Shown here one piece after another: positions 9,132 to 19,600 of a DNA stretch of 64,000 nt. The stretch spans positions 1 through 64,000 of the IMG/VR virus record IMGVR_UViG_3300046530_000052; one strand, given 5' to 3'. Numbering within the stretch: the stretch's first letter is position 1; the number at the start of each line of letters is the position of its first letter. The notes below the pieces were generated by a model. It saw only the letters and a program-made list of their open reading frames with translations. It did no database searches and was not told the origin of the DNA. This DNA is from a virus. The translations under genes were made by a program, and so were the position numbers.

Positions 9132-9713
9132 ATGGGCCTAACACGTAAGCAAAAATATGGCATGCTAGGCACACTCCCCTTTGTTGGGAAGTACGTGCGC
9201 ATGCAAGTGGATAAAGCAACACTCAAAGAACTGTTGTTGATCGAAAAGAAGTTTACTTCGTCGACAATAAGGTTTGATACGCTGATTCACGATCTATACG
9301 ATTGCCTCAAGGACCTAGAACGGCCCTTGCTGGTTAATCCGCATAAATTCCATAACTATGGGTGTCTTATCCATACTCGCAGCTCTAAAACGATTGCAAT
9401 CTACTTAGAGCGTATCTATAACAACGAAAATTTAAACATTGATACTTACTTCAGTGTGTACGCTAATTCAAAGCAAGTTGCTTTCTTGGATTGGTTCAGC
9501 ACTGAGGAAAGCGTAGAGCAGTTCGTAGATCAGATGATGGGTCTGCTGGTGTTGTCGTGTATACGGTTCAAGTGTGACGGTTATGAAACTTTGGAAGCAC
9601 CTAAGAGTAACGTAGCACTGGATCAATTGGTATCCAGTCGTTGGCTGAAACTGTTGGTTATGGACCTCATACAGGTTTTGGTCACGGTACTCGAAGAGCG
9701 CATTGGAGGGTAG
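9132..9713 (+). CDS. Unrecognised 193-aa protein, probably early
   Basis: Starts MGLTRKQKYGMLGTLPFVGK after GGATAAGGAGAGC. Base composition is more A/T-rich than the structural genes. Hydrophobic segments around residues 131-143 and at the C-terminus look like buried helices rather than clear membrane spans. It is the first gene after the early-type promoter at 9092 and runs directly into the next gene without a gap. No family recognised. Confidence 0.65.
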   Translation: MGLTRKQKYGMLGTLPFVGKYVRMQVDKATLKELLLIEKKFTSSTIRFDTLIHDLYDCLKDLERPLLVNPHKFHNYGCLIHTRSSKTIAIYLERIYNNENLNIDTYFSVYANSKQVAFLDWFSTEESVEQFVDQMMGLLVLSCIRFKCDGYETLEAPKSNVALDQLVSSRWLKLLVMDLIQVLVTVLEERIGG

Positions 9714-10169
9714 ATGGATAAAGGAGAACGCAAGCTTCGGTCAAGAGAGCTGAGCAGCATTTCTCAAAAGTTTATACCCGATGATTTACTTAGAGATACT
9801 CCGGCTATACTTTTCCGAAAGATACTCCGTAAACTGGATATGGACCCACAAAAATGGGTTCGTTACTTAAGAGATTACCTAGATAGGGTTATTGATGAAT
9901 CAGATCCCGCAGAGGCCAAGAAAGATCGCTTGACCAAAACGGGGAACATTAAAGATACCTACTTTCAAAAACCGGGACTGACGTTCAGTAAATTGTTGGA
10001 AGGCCTGACAATTGTACGGATGCGTTCAGTGAAGATCATCATTGAAGTTACAGACGAAGATGGTAATGTGCATGTAGTGGACGACACTGTTCGGCTTTTG
10101 AGTAAAGAGCAGATGAAGAACCCACCGCCCAAAGACCCATCCCCATCCACTGACCCGGGTTCAGATTGA
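9714..10169 (+). CDS. Unrecognised 151-aa basic protein, probably early
   Basis: Begins MDKGERKLRSRELSSISQKF immediately after the stop of the previous gene. It has a basic N-terminus, a central arginine-rich region, and a proline/aspartate-rich disordered tail. It is followed by a classical terminator. No family recognised; co-transcription with 9132 is clear from the spacing. Confidence 0.65.
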   Translation: MDKGERKLRSRELSSISQKFIPDDLLRDTPAILFRKILRKLDMDPQKWVRYLRDYLDRVIDESDPAEAKKDRLTKTGNIKDTYFQKPGLTFSKLLEGLTIVRMRSVKIIIEVTDEDGNVHVVDDTVRLLSKEQMKNPPPKDPSPSTDPGSD

Positions 10170-10199
10170 TTGAACCTATAGCCCAGAATAGCAATACGG

Positions 10200-10242
10200 A
10201 GTAGCTGGGTATACCCAGCTACTCTAGACTGTCTTTTTTTTT
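10200..10242 (+). terminator. Rho-independent terminator
   Basis: A perfect 24-nt inverted repeat (AGTAGCTGGGTA / TACCCAGCTACT, 10200-10223) is followed by a run of nine T at about 10234-10242. It ends the 9132-10169 unit and separates it from the gene at 10257. Confidence 0.85.
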
Positions 10243-10256
10243 CGGAGATTTTGGAC

Positions 10257-11378
10257 ATGGCAGGTTTATTGGAAGGACTTGACCTAGGTAAAGACGTAAA
10301 GGCCTTTAAGACCAGTACCAACACTTCAATGCGTTCGGTGCGAGGCAGTACCCTTACGCCTATCAATACCACCACTGCACGTTTGGATGAAGGCGTTGCA
10401 CTGGTTAACCCGAACGACACCACGCTTAAAGATCGGATCACCAACTACCGCGGTCAGTACATTGAGCAGCTGGACGGTGTAATCGGCGCTCTCTCTGGCG
10501 GGTTCCTGAATACCAAGGACATTACCAAGGCGATCAAAGTTGGTCGTGACGGTGTAGTGTTCGACACAAACAATATCCTTAGCGCTGTCAGTACTAAACT
10601 GGGGTTCCCGGTGAGTAGTGAAGCAGGTGCTATGCGTAAGCTGGCGAGCGGACTCAATAAAGAGTTCAACCGCTTGACTGGCTTGAACATCGATCAGCTC
10701 TTGACAGTTGACGGTGAAAAGATTCGTATGGACGGCAACTGGCGTGGGCAGATCGGCGAGAGCTTGCTGGACACGTTGGTGGATTACGCAGGGATCGATG
10801 AGTTCGTCGACGTATCGCTGAAGACCTCCCTGTACAACAACGTGATCTACAACAGCTCGATCTTTGGCATGGCTGACATGTACCAGAGCCTCTGGGATAA
10901 CTACCCGTACGCGGCTACTCGTCAGGATGCGTTTATCGAAGCCATCAACATCATGATCAAGAAAGGCGACGTTATCAGCATCGATAAGGTCATGGGGATG
11001 TTGGATGAGCAGGGTAAGAACAGCCTGTTGAACAAGTACCCTGATTTCATTGAGAAGCTGTTCACTGGCTTTACCTTTGATCAGGGTGCCCTGCCTGAAG
11101 AATACCCGGCTTTGAAAGCCAAGCTCATTGCCATTCTGGAACGGGTAGCGGGTACTCGCTGGATGTATCGTGACACTCAGTTCGGTGAGGCTTATAACCT
11201 AGGTCTGGTTTCCTCTATCAGTCCTGACATGATCACCCTGTTGAGTCCAGTGACTGTTGAAGAGGCGACCAACGAGTACATTCCTCTGCTTGCCTGTAAC
11301 GGGATGTTCAAAGAAGAAAGTGCGTTGGAAGTACTGGATAAATCTTTTGAGAATCCACCGATCGTTTTGATGGGATAA
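10257..11378 (+). CDS. Unrecognised 373-aa protein, probably virion component
   Basis: The ATG at 10257 (MAGLLEGLDLGKDVKAFKTS) is preferred over a TTG two codons upstream; a CGGAG ribosome site lies about 10 nt before. Codon use is strongly biased as in the structural genes. The N-terminal 60 residues are threonine/serine/asparagine-rich and probably flexible; the remainder is helical. It is convergent with the 721-aa gene. A tail or baseplate role is a guess from its position beside the giant tail protein. Confidence 0.65.
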   Translation: MAGLLEGLDLGKDVKAFKTSTNTSMRSVRGSTLTPINTTTARLDEGVALVNPNDTTLKDRITNYRGQYIEQLDGVIGALSGGFLNTKDITKAIKVGRDGVVFDTNNILSAVSTKLGFPVSSEAGAMRKLASGLNKEFNRLTGLNIDQLLTVDGEKIRMDGNWRGQIGESLLDTLVDYAGIDEFVDVSLKTSLYNNVIYNSSIFGMADMYQSLWDNYPYAATRQDAFIEAINIMIKKGDVISIDKVMGMLDEQGKNSLLNKYPDFIEKLFTGFTFDQGALPEEYPALKAKLIAILERVAGTRWMYRDTQFGEAYNLGLVSSISPDMITLLSPVTVEEATNEYIPLLACNGMFKEESALEVLDKSFENPPIVLMG

Positions 11379-11391
11379 CAAACCTTTAGTA

Positions 11392-11424
11392 AACCCTACC
11401 TAGCCTTATGGGCTAGGTAGGGTT
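11392..11424. terminator. Bidirectional hairpin between convergent genes
   Basis: A 14-bp perfect stem (AACCCTACCTAGCC / GGCTAGGTAGGGTT) with a 5-nt loop lies between stops at 11378 and 11444. Confidence 0.8.
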
Positions 11425-11443
11425 ATTAATGCAACTTTATTTT

Positions 11444-13609
11444 TCAGCGTGCAAGAGGACGGATGAACAGACGAGACAAGTCACCGATCACACTGTCGTT
11501 CAGCTTAGCTGCAATGTTGTCAGCACGGAAGCTCTGCTCAACACCCAAGATAGCTTGAGAGATCTGACGATTCAAACGAGCGTACTTCAGAACAGTGTCC
11601 AGGTAATCCAAACCGCCGATACGAGAAGCCATGTTAGTCCAAGGACTGTCATCGTTCAGGATGGTGTTAACAACAGCCGCCGGGTTGGTCAAATCCGCAA
11701 TACCGATCGAACGGTCAATTGGAATGGTAACCAACGACTCCAAGTCTACCCAGTTAGCAGTAACCGACAAGTTCAATGGCTTACGGTCACGTGTCCAACC
11801 AGCAGGACCTTCACCAAAGGTAAACTGCATGCTTTCACACATTGCAGTCCGCATGATCTGACGAGACTTGCAGAACACCCTGTGGTAGAAAGGTGTGGTG
11901 TAAGTGGAACCACCTGTGGTGAAACCAGCAACCATGGTTACCAAGATGGAGAACGGAACAAAGATCTTGGTAATGATCTCGAACGGGTGAGCGTAGTTGC
12001 AACGGAAGTTGAACTGGTAGCTTTCCCGGTGAAGACTAGCCGAAGACTCAGCCCAGTGGTTAGGGATCTTGACGTAAGCGTTACCCGCCAATGCCAGAGG
12101 AATGTTCCCGATCACTGTACCGGACAAGGCACCAATAGCACCTTCTTTGATCGTGTTGATAATCCCATCGATCAGAACGTTACCGATGTTACCGCCGGCT
12201 ACGTCGAAACGGAAGTCGTTGGCAGAACGAACCAAGTTGTTGAACTTATCAGCCAATGGCGATGGAGCACTGCTGCTACTGAAGCTGTCAGTAACCGGAC
12301 CACTACCACCTTCACAACGGATAGTAATGGCGTCCATACCACCATGTACCGCCGTGTTAACCAAGTCGAAGATGTCACCCATCCATGTACGGTTGTCTGG
12401 GTTGTCCTCGTAATAGATCTGCTGACCCCCCGCCACGTTAGGATCTGCTCCGGTGGTAGTTCCGGGACGACCTTGTGTTTCATTGGGGTTAGTGCTCGTA
12501 GTGGGTTGAGTGAACTGGTTAGCGGTATCCATACCAGCGTTGCCACCAGTTGTACCACCACCTGCACCCATTGAAGTACCCAGACCACCCAAGCCAGTTT
12601 CAGCGTTGTTGATGTTCTGGTAAGCCTTCTGGTCGAGGTAGGCACTGTCCTGCTCAACGTACAGTCCTTCATCATCACCGCGGTACTTACCAACGGTGTT
12701 CATCTCTTTCTCGATGTAGTCCTGAGAAGGATTGCCAGAGATAACCCCTTGGTCAAAGGTTACTTCTTCAAGGATCTGTCTTGCTCGGTTAAGCTTCTGA
12801 TCTACTGTCTGGATACTTGGGTCGTTATCCATCTCAGCCAAACGGTTCAGCAGTACCCGATGCTTACGAGCACCTTTACCCAAGAAGCGCATCAGGTCGA
12901 ACGTACCATCACTGTTAAACGTATCAGGCGCCAGCTTGTTAAGACTAGCCACACTGTTAGCAGCGTTGTAATCAGGCTTGAGACCGTGCAGCGGGTCTGT
13001 CTGTTCCTGAGTGCGCTTAGGGAGCACTGGGTCGATATAACCCGACTTAACCATCAGGTCGTTCAGTACGCCTGTGGCCGCCATGGTGAAAGCACCCATC
13101 GCGGGCTTAGCAGTCCAGAACTGGTGACGAGGTGATTCAGCCAAGAAAGCAATAAACTGTGTACTGATACTAATCAACTGCATCGGCCAGAATGCAATGG
13201 AACCCAATGCCTGACCCATGTAGAACGCTGGCCCCGGTGCCCGACCTTTGTTAGCAATGATCGCAGCTGTCGGGGAGAACATATTCGTAACGAAGCTGAG
13301 TACCCCTGCAAACTGAGCGGTACACGGAGTAATGGTTACCGTAGTAACGTTGTTCTCGAAGATCTCTTTGTACATGCCACCGAATGAACCCTCTTCACTC
13401 ACCATCAACCGTCCATAACGAGGATCAGTTGCGGGGTCCCATTGAGAAATGGGGTTGAAGTAACGGTTGTCGCCCATGGCACTACTGAATACGTTGAAGT
13501 ACTTATCCCAATCCAATATTTCCAAAATCTGGGTAGGTGCTACACCTCCCGTCAAAAGCCTGAAAGACTTTGTGACAATATCCCGGTCTCTCGTAGATAC
13601 CTTCGCCAT
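11444..13609 (-). CDS. 721-aa virion-type protein, unrecognised
   Basis: Two globular parts are separated by a low-complexity glycine/threonine/asparagine linker at about residues 340-400. Hydrophobic stretches occur near residues 100-175 and 510-570 (for example IFVPFSILVTMVAGFTTGG) and could insert in a membrane or pack in an oligomer. It lies directly downstream of the giant muralytic protein on the same strand, separated from it by a terminator-like hairpin. This suggests a tail or baseplate protein, but no family was recognised. Confidence 0.65.
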   Translation of the reverse strand: MAKVSTRDRDIVTKSFRLLTGGVAPTQILEILDWDKYFNVFSSAMGDNRYFNPISQWDPATDPRYGRLMVSEEGSFGGMYKEIFENNVTTVTITPCTAQFAGVLSFVTNMFSPTAAIIANKGRAPGPAFYMGQALGSIAFWPMQLISISTQFIAFLAESPRHQFWTAKPAMGAFTMAATGVLNDLMVKSGYIDPVLPKRTQEQTDPLHGLKPDYNAANSVASLNKLAPDTFNSDGTFDLMRFLGKGARKHRVLLNRLAEMDNDPSIQTVDQKLNRARQILEEVTFDQGVISGNPSQDYIEKEMNTVGKYRGDDEGLYVEQDSAYLDQKAYQNINNAETGLGGLGTSMGAGGGTTGGNAGMDTANQFTQPTTSTNPNETQGRPGTTTGADPNVAGGQQIYYEDNPDNRTWMGDIFDLVNTAVHGGMDAITIRCEGGSGPVTDSFSSSSAPSPLADKFNNLVRSANDFRFDVAGGNIGNVLIDGIINTIKEGAIGALSGTVIGNIPLALAGNAYVKIPNHWAESSASLHRESYQFNFRCNYAHPFEIITKIFVPFSILVTMVAGFTTGGSTYTTPFYHRVFCKSRQIMRTAMCESMQFTFGEGPAGWTRDRKPLNLSVTANWVDLESLVTIPIDRSIGIADLTNPAAVVNTILNDDSPWTNMASRIGGLDYLDTVLKYARLNRQISQAILGVEQSFRADNIAAKLNDSVIGDLSRLFIRPLAR

Positions 13610-13638
13610 AAAAAGAAATCCTTCAGAATGAAAAAGAA

Positions 13639-13662
13639 AAGAGGGGACGTTACTCCCCTCTT
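13639..13662 (-). terminator. Terminator after the giant tail protein gene
   Basis: AAGAGGGG / CCCCTCTT, an 8-bp stem with an 8-nt loop. Read on the minus strand it is followed by TTCTTTTTC. It lies between the stop of the 2,682-aa gene (13676) and the start of the 721-aa gene (13609). Confidence 0.65.
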
Positions 13663-13675
13663 AACACTTACAGCT

Positions 13676-16600
13676 TTAGTTCATCGACACGTACCCATCC
13701 TTGTCACCACCGCCACTACTGCTCTTAGCGATAGTGTTACCTTCTTGAGCTGTCTTGACCAAGATCGCGAGCAACTGTTTAACCTCGTCGTCCGATTTCT
13801 TGTTCTGACCCACTATGTCCTTCAACCCAGACAACAGATCATTAACGACAGAACCGTCATGACCAGCCGCAGCGTTCCGTCGCTGGTTGGCATCGTATCC
13901 TTCCGGAGTCGCCTGAGGTTGCGGACCACGAGGGTCTTTAGGCAGAGGAAGGCCGGTGAGGTTAGGCTTACCTTGGAACTCGTCGTCAGGTTCACCCACA
14001 CCTTCAGGCGCTTTAGGTTCACCCACTGGAGGAGGCGGAGGAGTAGGCATGGTCCTAGGTTGCTGTGGTACCTGTGGCTGTGCAGCTGGTACTTCTGCCG
14101 CAGGCTCGCCAGTAGGAGCAGAACCACCCGGTTGCTGAGTAGGCTGTACCATCCCGCCACCTGCACCCGTTGTATCCTGTCCATTAGGTTGAGTCCCACC
14201 ACTGGCTTGCAAGAACTTCTCAGCAGCCCCAGGTGTTTTAAACCCAGCGTGGATGTGACCACCCGTACCAATCGCAGTCTTCACCATGTACTCGTTAATA
14301 ACCGAATACTCCGACGGCGACAACCCAGCACCACGCATGATCTCGGTAACAATGGCTACAGCGCGCTGACTTCCTTGAGCGCCCATTGTCAACGTAAAAT
14401 CGGCAGCCAACCCTTTAGGGTGCAATCCCTTAGACCCTTTCTCGACATGGTAGCGGTCATTCAGTGCAGTAAAGCGATTGAATCCAGGGACTCGAGACTG
14501 AATGATTTTGCACAACGCTTCCAAGCCAGGGTGATGCGCTCCACCGCCAGTAGTTTCTTCACTCTTGAGAATGAGTCCACTACCAGCACCTGTGTTGGTG
14601 TAGTTCCCCTCGGTACCGTAGTTGGCAAAGTCACTGCCACCTTGAGGAGTACCTGAGTAAGCCCCACCTCCACCGCCAGCAGGACCACCGGTATAAGCAG
14701 GCGCTCCTGTTGCTCCACCGCCGTAGCTAGCCGGGGTCTTCATTTCAGAAGGACCAGTATTCCCGTACATCTCAGTAGGAGTCTGGCTACCCGAGTTCTC
14801 GGCCAAGAACTTATCGTCAGCACCCAAGGTTTTCTCTTGGATCTGTTTCAGATAGTCCATGTACAAGGCGTAACGCTTCTGCATATCCGGGAGTGCATTA
14901 CCTCCGTTCAACCCAGCAGCAGCCTTACCGAAGTCACCGTCCTCAGAGATACCCCGCAACAGCTTGGAGTTCTTAAAGAAGGCAACTGCTACTTGTGCCA
15001 TTACGTTTGGATCGGTACTCAGTAGTTCTGGCTTGTTGACCAGATCAATCCCCAGCTCCTTACCGTACTTCTCGTAGTTGGCTCGGCCAGTGAGTTGTAC
15101 CATCCCTCGACCCCGGTACTTGTAACCATCACCCGGATCTTTGTTACCAAGGGACGCACCTTTACCACCACCGTAAACAGTGTTGGCAATCTCGACCTCA
15201 CCCATCGCGATCAGTTGCTTGGCTTGATCAATGGAGCGCACTTCCTTAAACACTTTCATCAGCTGTTCAGGAGTGGAGTACTTCATATTCTCCACAGTAC
15301 GTTTGTAGCCACCCGTTTCGTAGTTAGTCAAAGCCAACATCTCAGCGATTGCTCGCGGATCTGTAAAGCCCTGCTTCATCATCTCACGGATAACCAACTG
15401 TTCCGCCAGTTTCTTCGGAACAGATACACCACTGTCCTTACCTTGTTGGGCTGTTACACCCGACATGTCCAAGTGATCCGTACTACTATCACCCGACATT
15501 GGTTGGAAGCCAAACTGGTTCTCAGGTGTTTTGAACGCACCATTCAAACCGGAGATGTTGCCAGCTGGAGAACCGTTGGTACTGAACTGCCCACCTCGCA
15601 TTGCATCGGCTCCAGTCTTGAACTGGGACGCATCTTGAGTGTTGGCGTACTTCTCGGTAAACCCACCGCCGGTCTTGTGAGGACTGATGGCATTAGCCCA
15701 TGTTTGTGCGTTCGTTTTCCCTGCTTCCATTTCAGGGTCTTTCAAACGAGCGGTCACAGAGGCTTCGCTCAGGATCTGCAACATCTTGTCGACTTTATCC
15801 GAGCGATCAGGAGACGATCCGTCTTTAAACGGAGCAGCTCTGACATACCAGATACTGGTGATCAAACCAGCACCTACTTCTACCTTCGAATCTACCAGCG
15901 CTTTAGCAATCTCATACCGTGCAGTGACCGAGAGTGATTTCCATACCACACCTGGACGACCTTTACGGTACTTGGCGACTTGGATCATGTAGTTCGTCAA
16001 TACCGGAAGGAAACGGTCTTTGAACCACAGACACCAAGTTGGCGCATAGCCGGGCTCAGTTCGGAATGCATCTTTGAACTGAGGGAAGAGGTCACCAATC
16101 TGACCGGTGAACTCCGCGGCATCCCCGTTAACTTTGAAGTACTGTTCGCAATAGCGTTCGAGCTTAAGCACAGCCTCTACACGCCAAGGGATGTTCTCAT
16201 CGTTACCATAGGCCGCCAAACGGATAGCCGTGAGCATGTCGATCGGACGACCGTCAGGGAGCATGTCCTTGACGAAGATCTCAGCAATGGCAGTACCCGC
16301 TTTGTACGCTTCGTTAAGCTTACCGATTTCACCCTGAACCTCATTCAACCTAGACTCAGCTTTGCTTCTACCAAACCAACCCTCAAATTCAGCATTAGGG
16401 TCACGCAGTTTGGTTTCCAGTCGAACCTTCTCCTGTTGCAGGGCTTCAACGCTAGCCCCTTTAACAGTCTCAACCGCAGCAAGTGGTTCAACACCAGCCA
16501 AACGGTCAGCGGTATCCGAGTTCTCCTTCAACTCAGCCAGATAGTTGTTAACCCGGATGATCGTAGTTTCACGTTCCAGGATTGGGTTTTCAGGATCTAC

Positions 16601-19600
16601 CTTAGCAGTAATGGTGTACGGGAAAGGAACCAACAGACTGATAGCTTCATGAGTCTGCTTAGCCACTCGGTAGACATCACCGTTGCGCAGCTTGTCGTAG
16701 TCTTTGAGAGACTTGATCTTGACGACGTCCAAGCAGGCCATATACGTCATGAATACTGGCTTGAATCGACCGTTAAACCAAGACAGGGCATCACTCACCC
16801 CTTTCTTGTCCGGAATAGTCCCAGTGAGCATTTGAACAACTTTGTCAATGGGAGCACTCTGCGACAGACTAGCCTTACCGTTACCTATCACTACATACTC
16901 GGTCAACATCTCCTCAATTTGCAGAAGCTTCTCAGCCAGATCACCGTTAGGGTCAGAAAGACCGTACTGGGTCATGCGAATCAGGAACTGTCTAGGCTGC
17001 ATGGCTTTAACCAACTGCCAACTCTTGTACATAGTCCCGCCAACAATCGCGGCACCAACAGCAACAGGAGCTGACAACAACCCACCGATCACAGCAGGCA
17101 ATGCACGGAGACCAGCCATCGCCATGGAACCAACCGTTCCACCGCCACCGATACCCATCCACTTGAGTGCAGTCAAGCCCATCTGACCAACGCCAATAGC
17201 AGTAACTGCGTTACCGGCGTAATCCAGAGTCTGACCCATCCCGCTGTCTTTATCGATGTAACCAGCTTCCATCGCTGCGTTAGCCGCGGAGCTGATCCCT
17301 AGACCCAGACCAACCTTACCGAGACCACCGCCCAGACCACCCAGTACCCCACCAGGACCACCACCAATACCACCGGCTTTAATCAAGGCAACGATACCAC
17401 TACCGATAGCACCAATCCCTGTCAGTAGTTTAGGGAACGTCCGTAGACCGAAGGACGCAAAGCTGAACAGAGTGCTCAAGCCTCTCCAGAGGATCCCGCT
17501 GGTGAAGAAGCTAGTCAGTTGCCCAATACCAGTAGCAATGCCACCGATCATGGAGCCTATCATCGCAAAGAGACCTTTAGGACGTTCCTTCTGCTCCTGA
17601 CCTCTTTGTTCACCGAAGCCAAAGTTCTTGGCGATCTCGATGATAGCGTCTTGAACTTCTTCCTCCTTCTTCATGTACTCTTTGTTCTTCTTGTCCGCCA
17701 GCGAGTTCAAACGATCAGGGTCGTTGGTATCAGCCGGTTTATCAGCCTCTTCCCCGTTCATCTCTTTCTGACGGTCTTCATAACGCTTACGGTACTTCTC
17801 CACCTCATCAGCCATGAGCGGGAAGCGCTTCTTCATATCGTCGTAATCCCGCTTGAAGATCCACGTCCGAGGAGGTGCATCATCAGGAGCGTCAGCAGGA
17901 GTGATGATAGGCTTAGGCGGTTCTGCTTCAGGACCCCCTTCCGGAGTAGGAGTCTTGAACGGCATCGGTCCTACGAAATCAGGAGCAGGGGTTTGACGAC
18001 GCAACTTAAGAAGCTTACGACGTGCTACCAGATCTTCTTCCGACTCTTTAGGCGTTCCGTCCATTGCCTCTGGGTTAACAGGAACCGTGATATCACTTTC
18101 CGGTGTAGGGAAAGGACCCGGTGCAGGAGGACCCATGACTGGAGCAGGGATAGGTGCATCAGGATCCGTTGGAGGAACATACCCCTCGTAACCCCAGTGA
18201 CTCAGCAGCAAGTTGTAGATGCGGTCAACCGCACTCACGATAGGGGTGTAGTCAGCCTTCAAGGCTCCCTTCCCTTTGTCCATCGCTTTCTTGGCCCAAG
18301 GCATTGCGTGTTCCTTAGCCTTGTTGAAAAGATCGAGACCCCACTTCTTAGCTACCTGAGCGCCTTTACCCAGTTTGTTGATGTTCAAACCCATCGAGGT
18401 CTTCAGGCCAGCGTCGTACTCTTCTTCCGTAATGAGCACACTGCCATTCTTGTCGTAGACTGCACCAGTGATCTCGTTCCAACCACTGATCGAGACGAAG
18501 TTACCGTCACTGTCTTTGACGTAGTAATGACCTTTACTGAAACGGTTACCGTAGAGGGCAGGTTCACTCTCACCTTCCACGTACACATCCATTTGGTAGA
18601 ACCGCTCAGCGACCTTACCCATCATCCCTTTAATACGACCAACTGGATCAAACCACTTGAAGGCTTTAACCATCAGGTCACGGACTTTACTTAACCCAGC
18701 CAAGAAGACTTCCTTGTTGTCTTCAGTGAAGAGTTTGTTAGCCAAACGTTTAGCACCAATAACGGTGTTGTTCGACAAGTCCATCACAGCGCCTGTGATG
18801 GCATCCCACGTATCAATCGCCTTACCGGTAAGCTGATCGTAGTAATCGCCACGACGGAGCTTCCAGGCCTCCAGGATCGGTATATCAGACCCTTCCTCGT
18901 AAAGGTCTTGGTCATCCATTGCTTTACGAGCCAATGCCATGGAACGGAACTTCCCGTAAGCCATTGCCACTGCAATACCGCCACCTGCAATAGCCGCTGC
19001 TTTAGGGTTGTAGATCGCCATACCAGCCAAACCACCCAACAGTCCACCCAGTACCAGCGGTTCGTGTTTGAGGAGGGTATCCATGCCCTTGTTGAAGATG
19101 TCCTTGAAGCTGGTTTGTTTCAGGCGATCCAGAATCGAGAGCTTCTCAGCCTTGACTTCAGCACTTTCTGTTTCGTCCAACTTATCTTCAGCCGCTACAG
19201 TCTTGGCTTCCAAGATCTTCAACAACGTACCGTTCCGGTCAGTTGCCAAAGTCACCAAGGTTTCCAGCTGAGCGTTAGTACGGTCAATCCGCTCACCCAG
19301 CTTATCGACGTAAGAGCCGATGTTGGTAGAACGGCCGTCCAACAGAGTCGACTTGGTGTTCTCAGCTACCTGATCCATCGAAGCTTTCATAGCCTTCATG
19401 GTTTCCTGGAACTCATCCGGAGCATCAGGACCTGTTACGTCAGGGGTAGGTTTAGGACCTATAGGAGCGACGTCAGCATCAGGGGTAGGGAAAGGGTTGC
19501 CAAAGGAACGCGTGCGGCGGTACGGCTCTGCCTGAGGGTCAGGACGGGTGATACGCTTGTTCGGGTCGTTAACGAACTGTTGGAACAGCTCCCAGACCTT

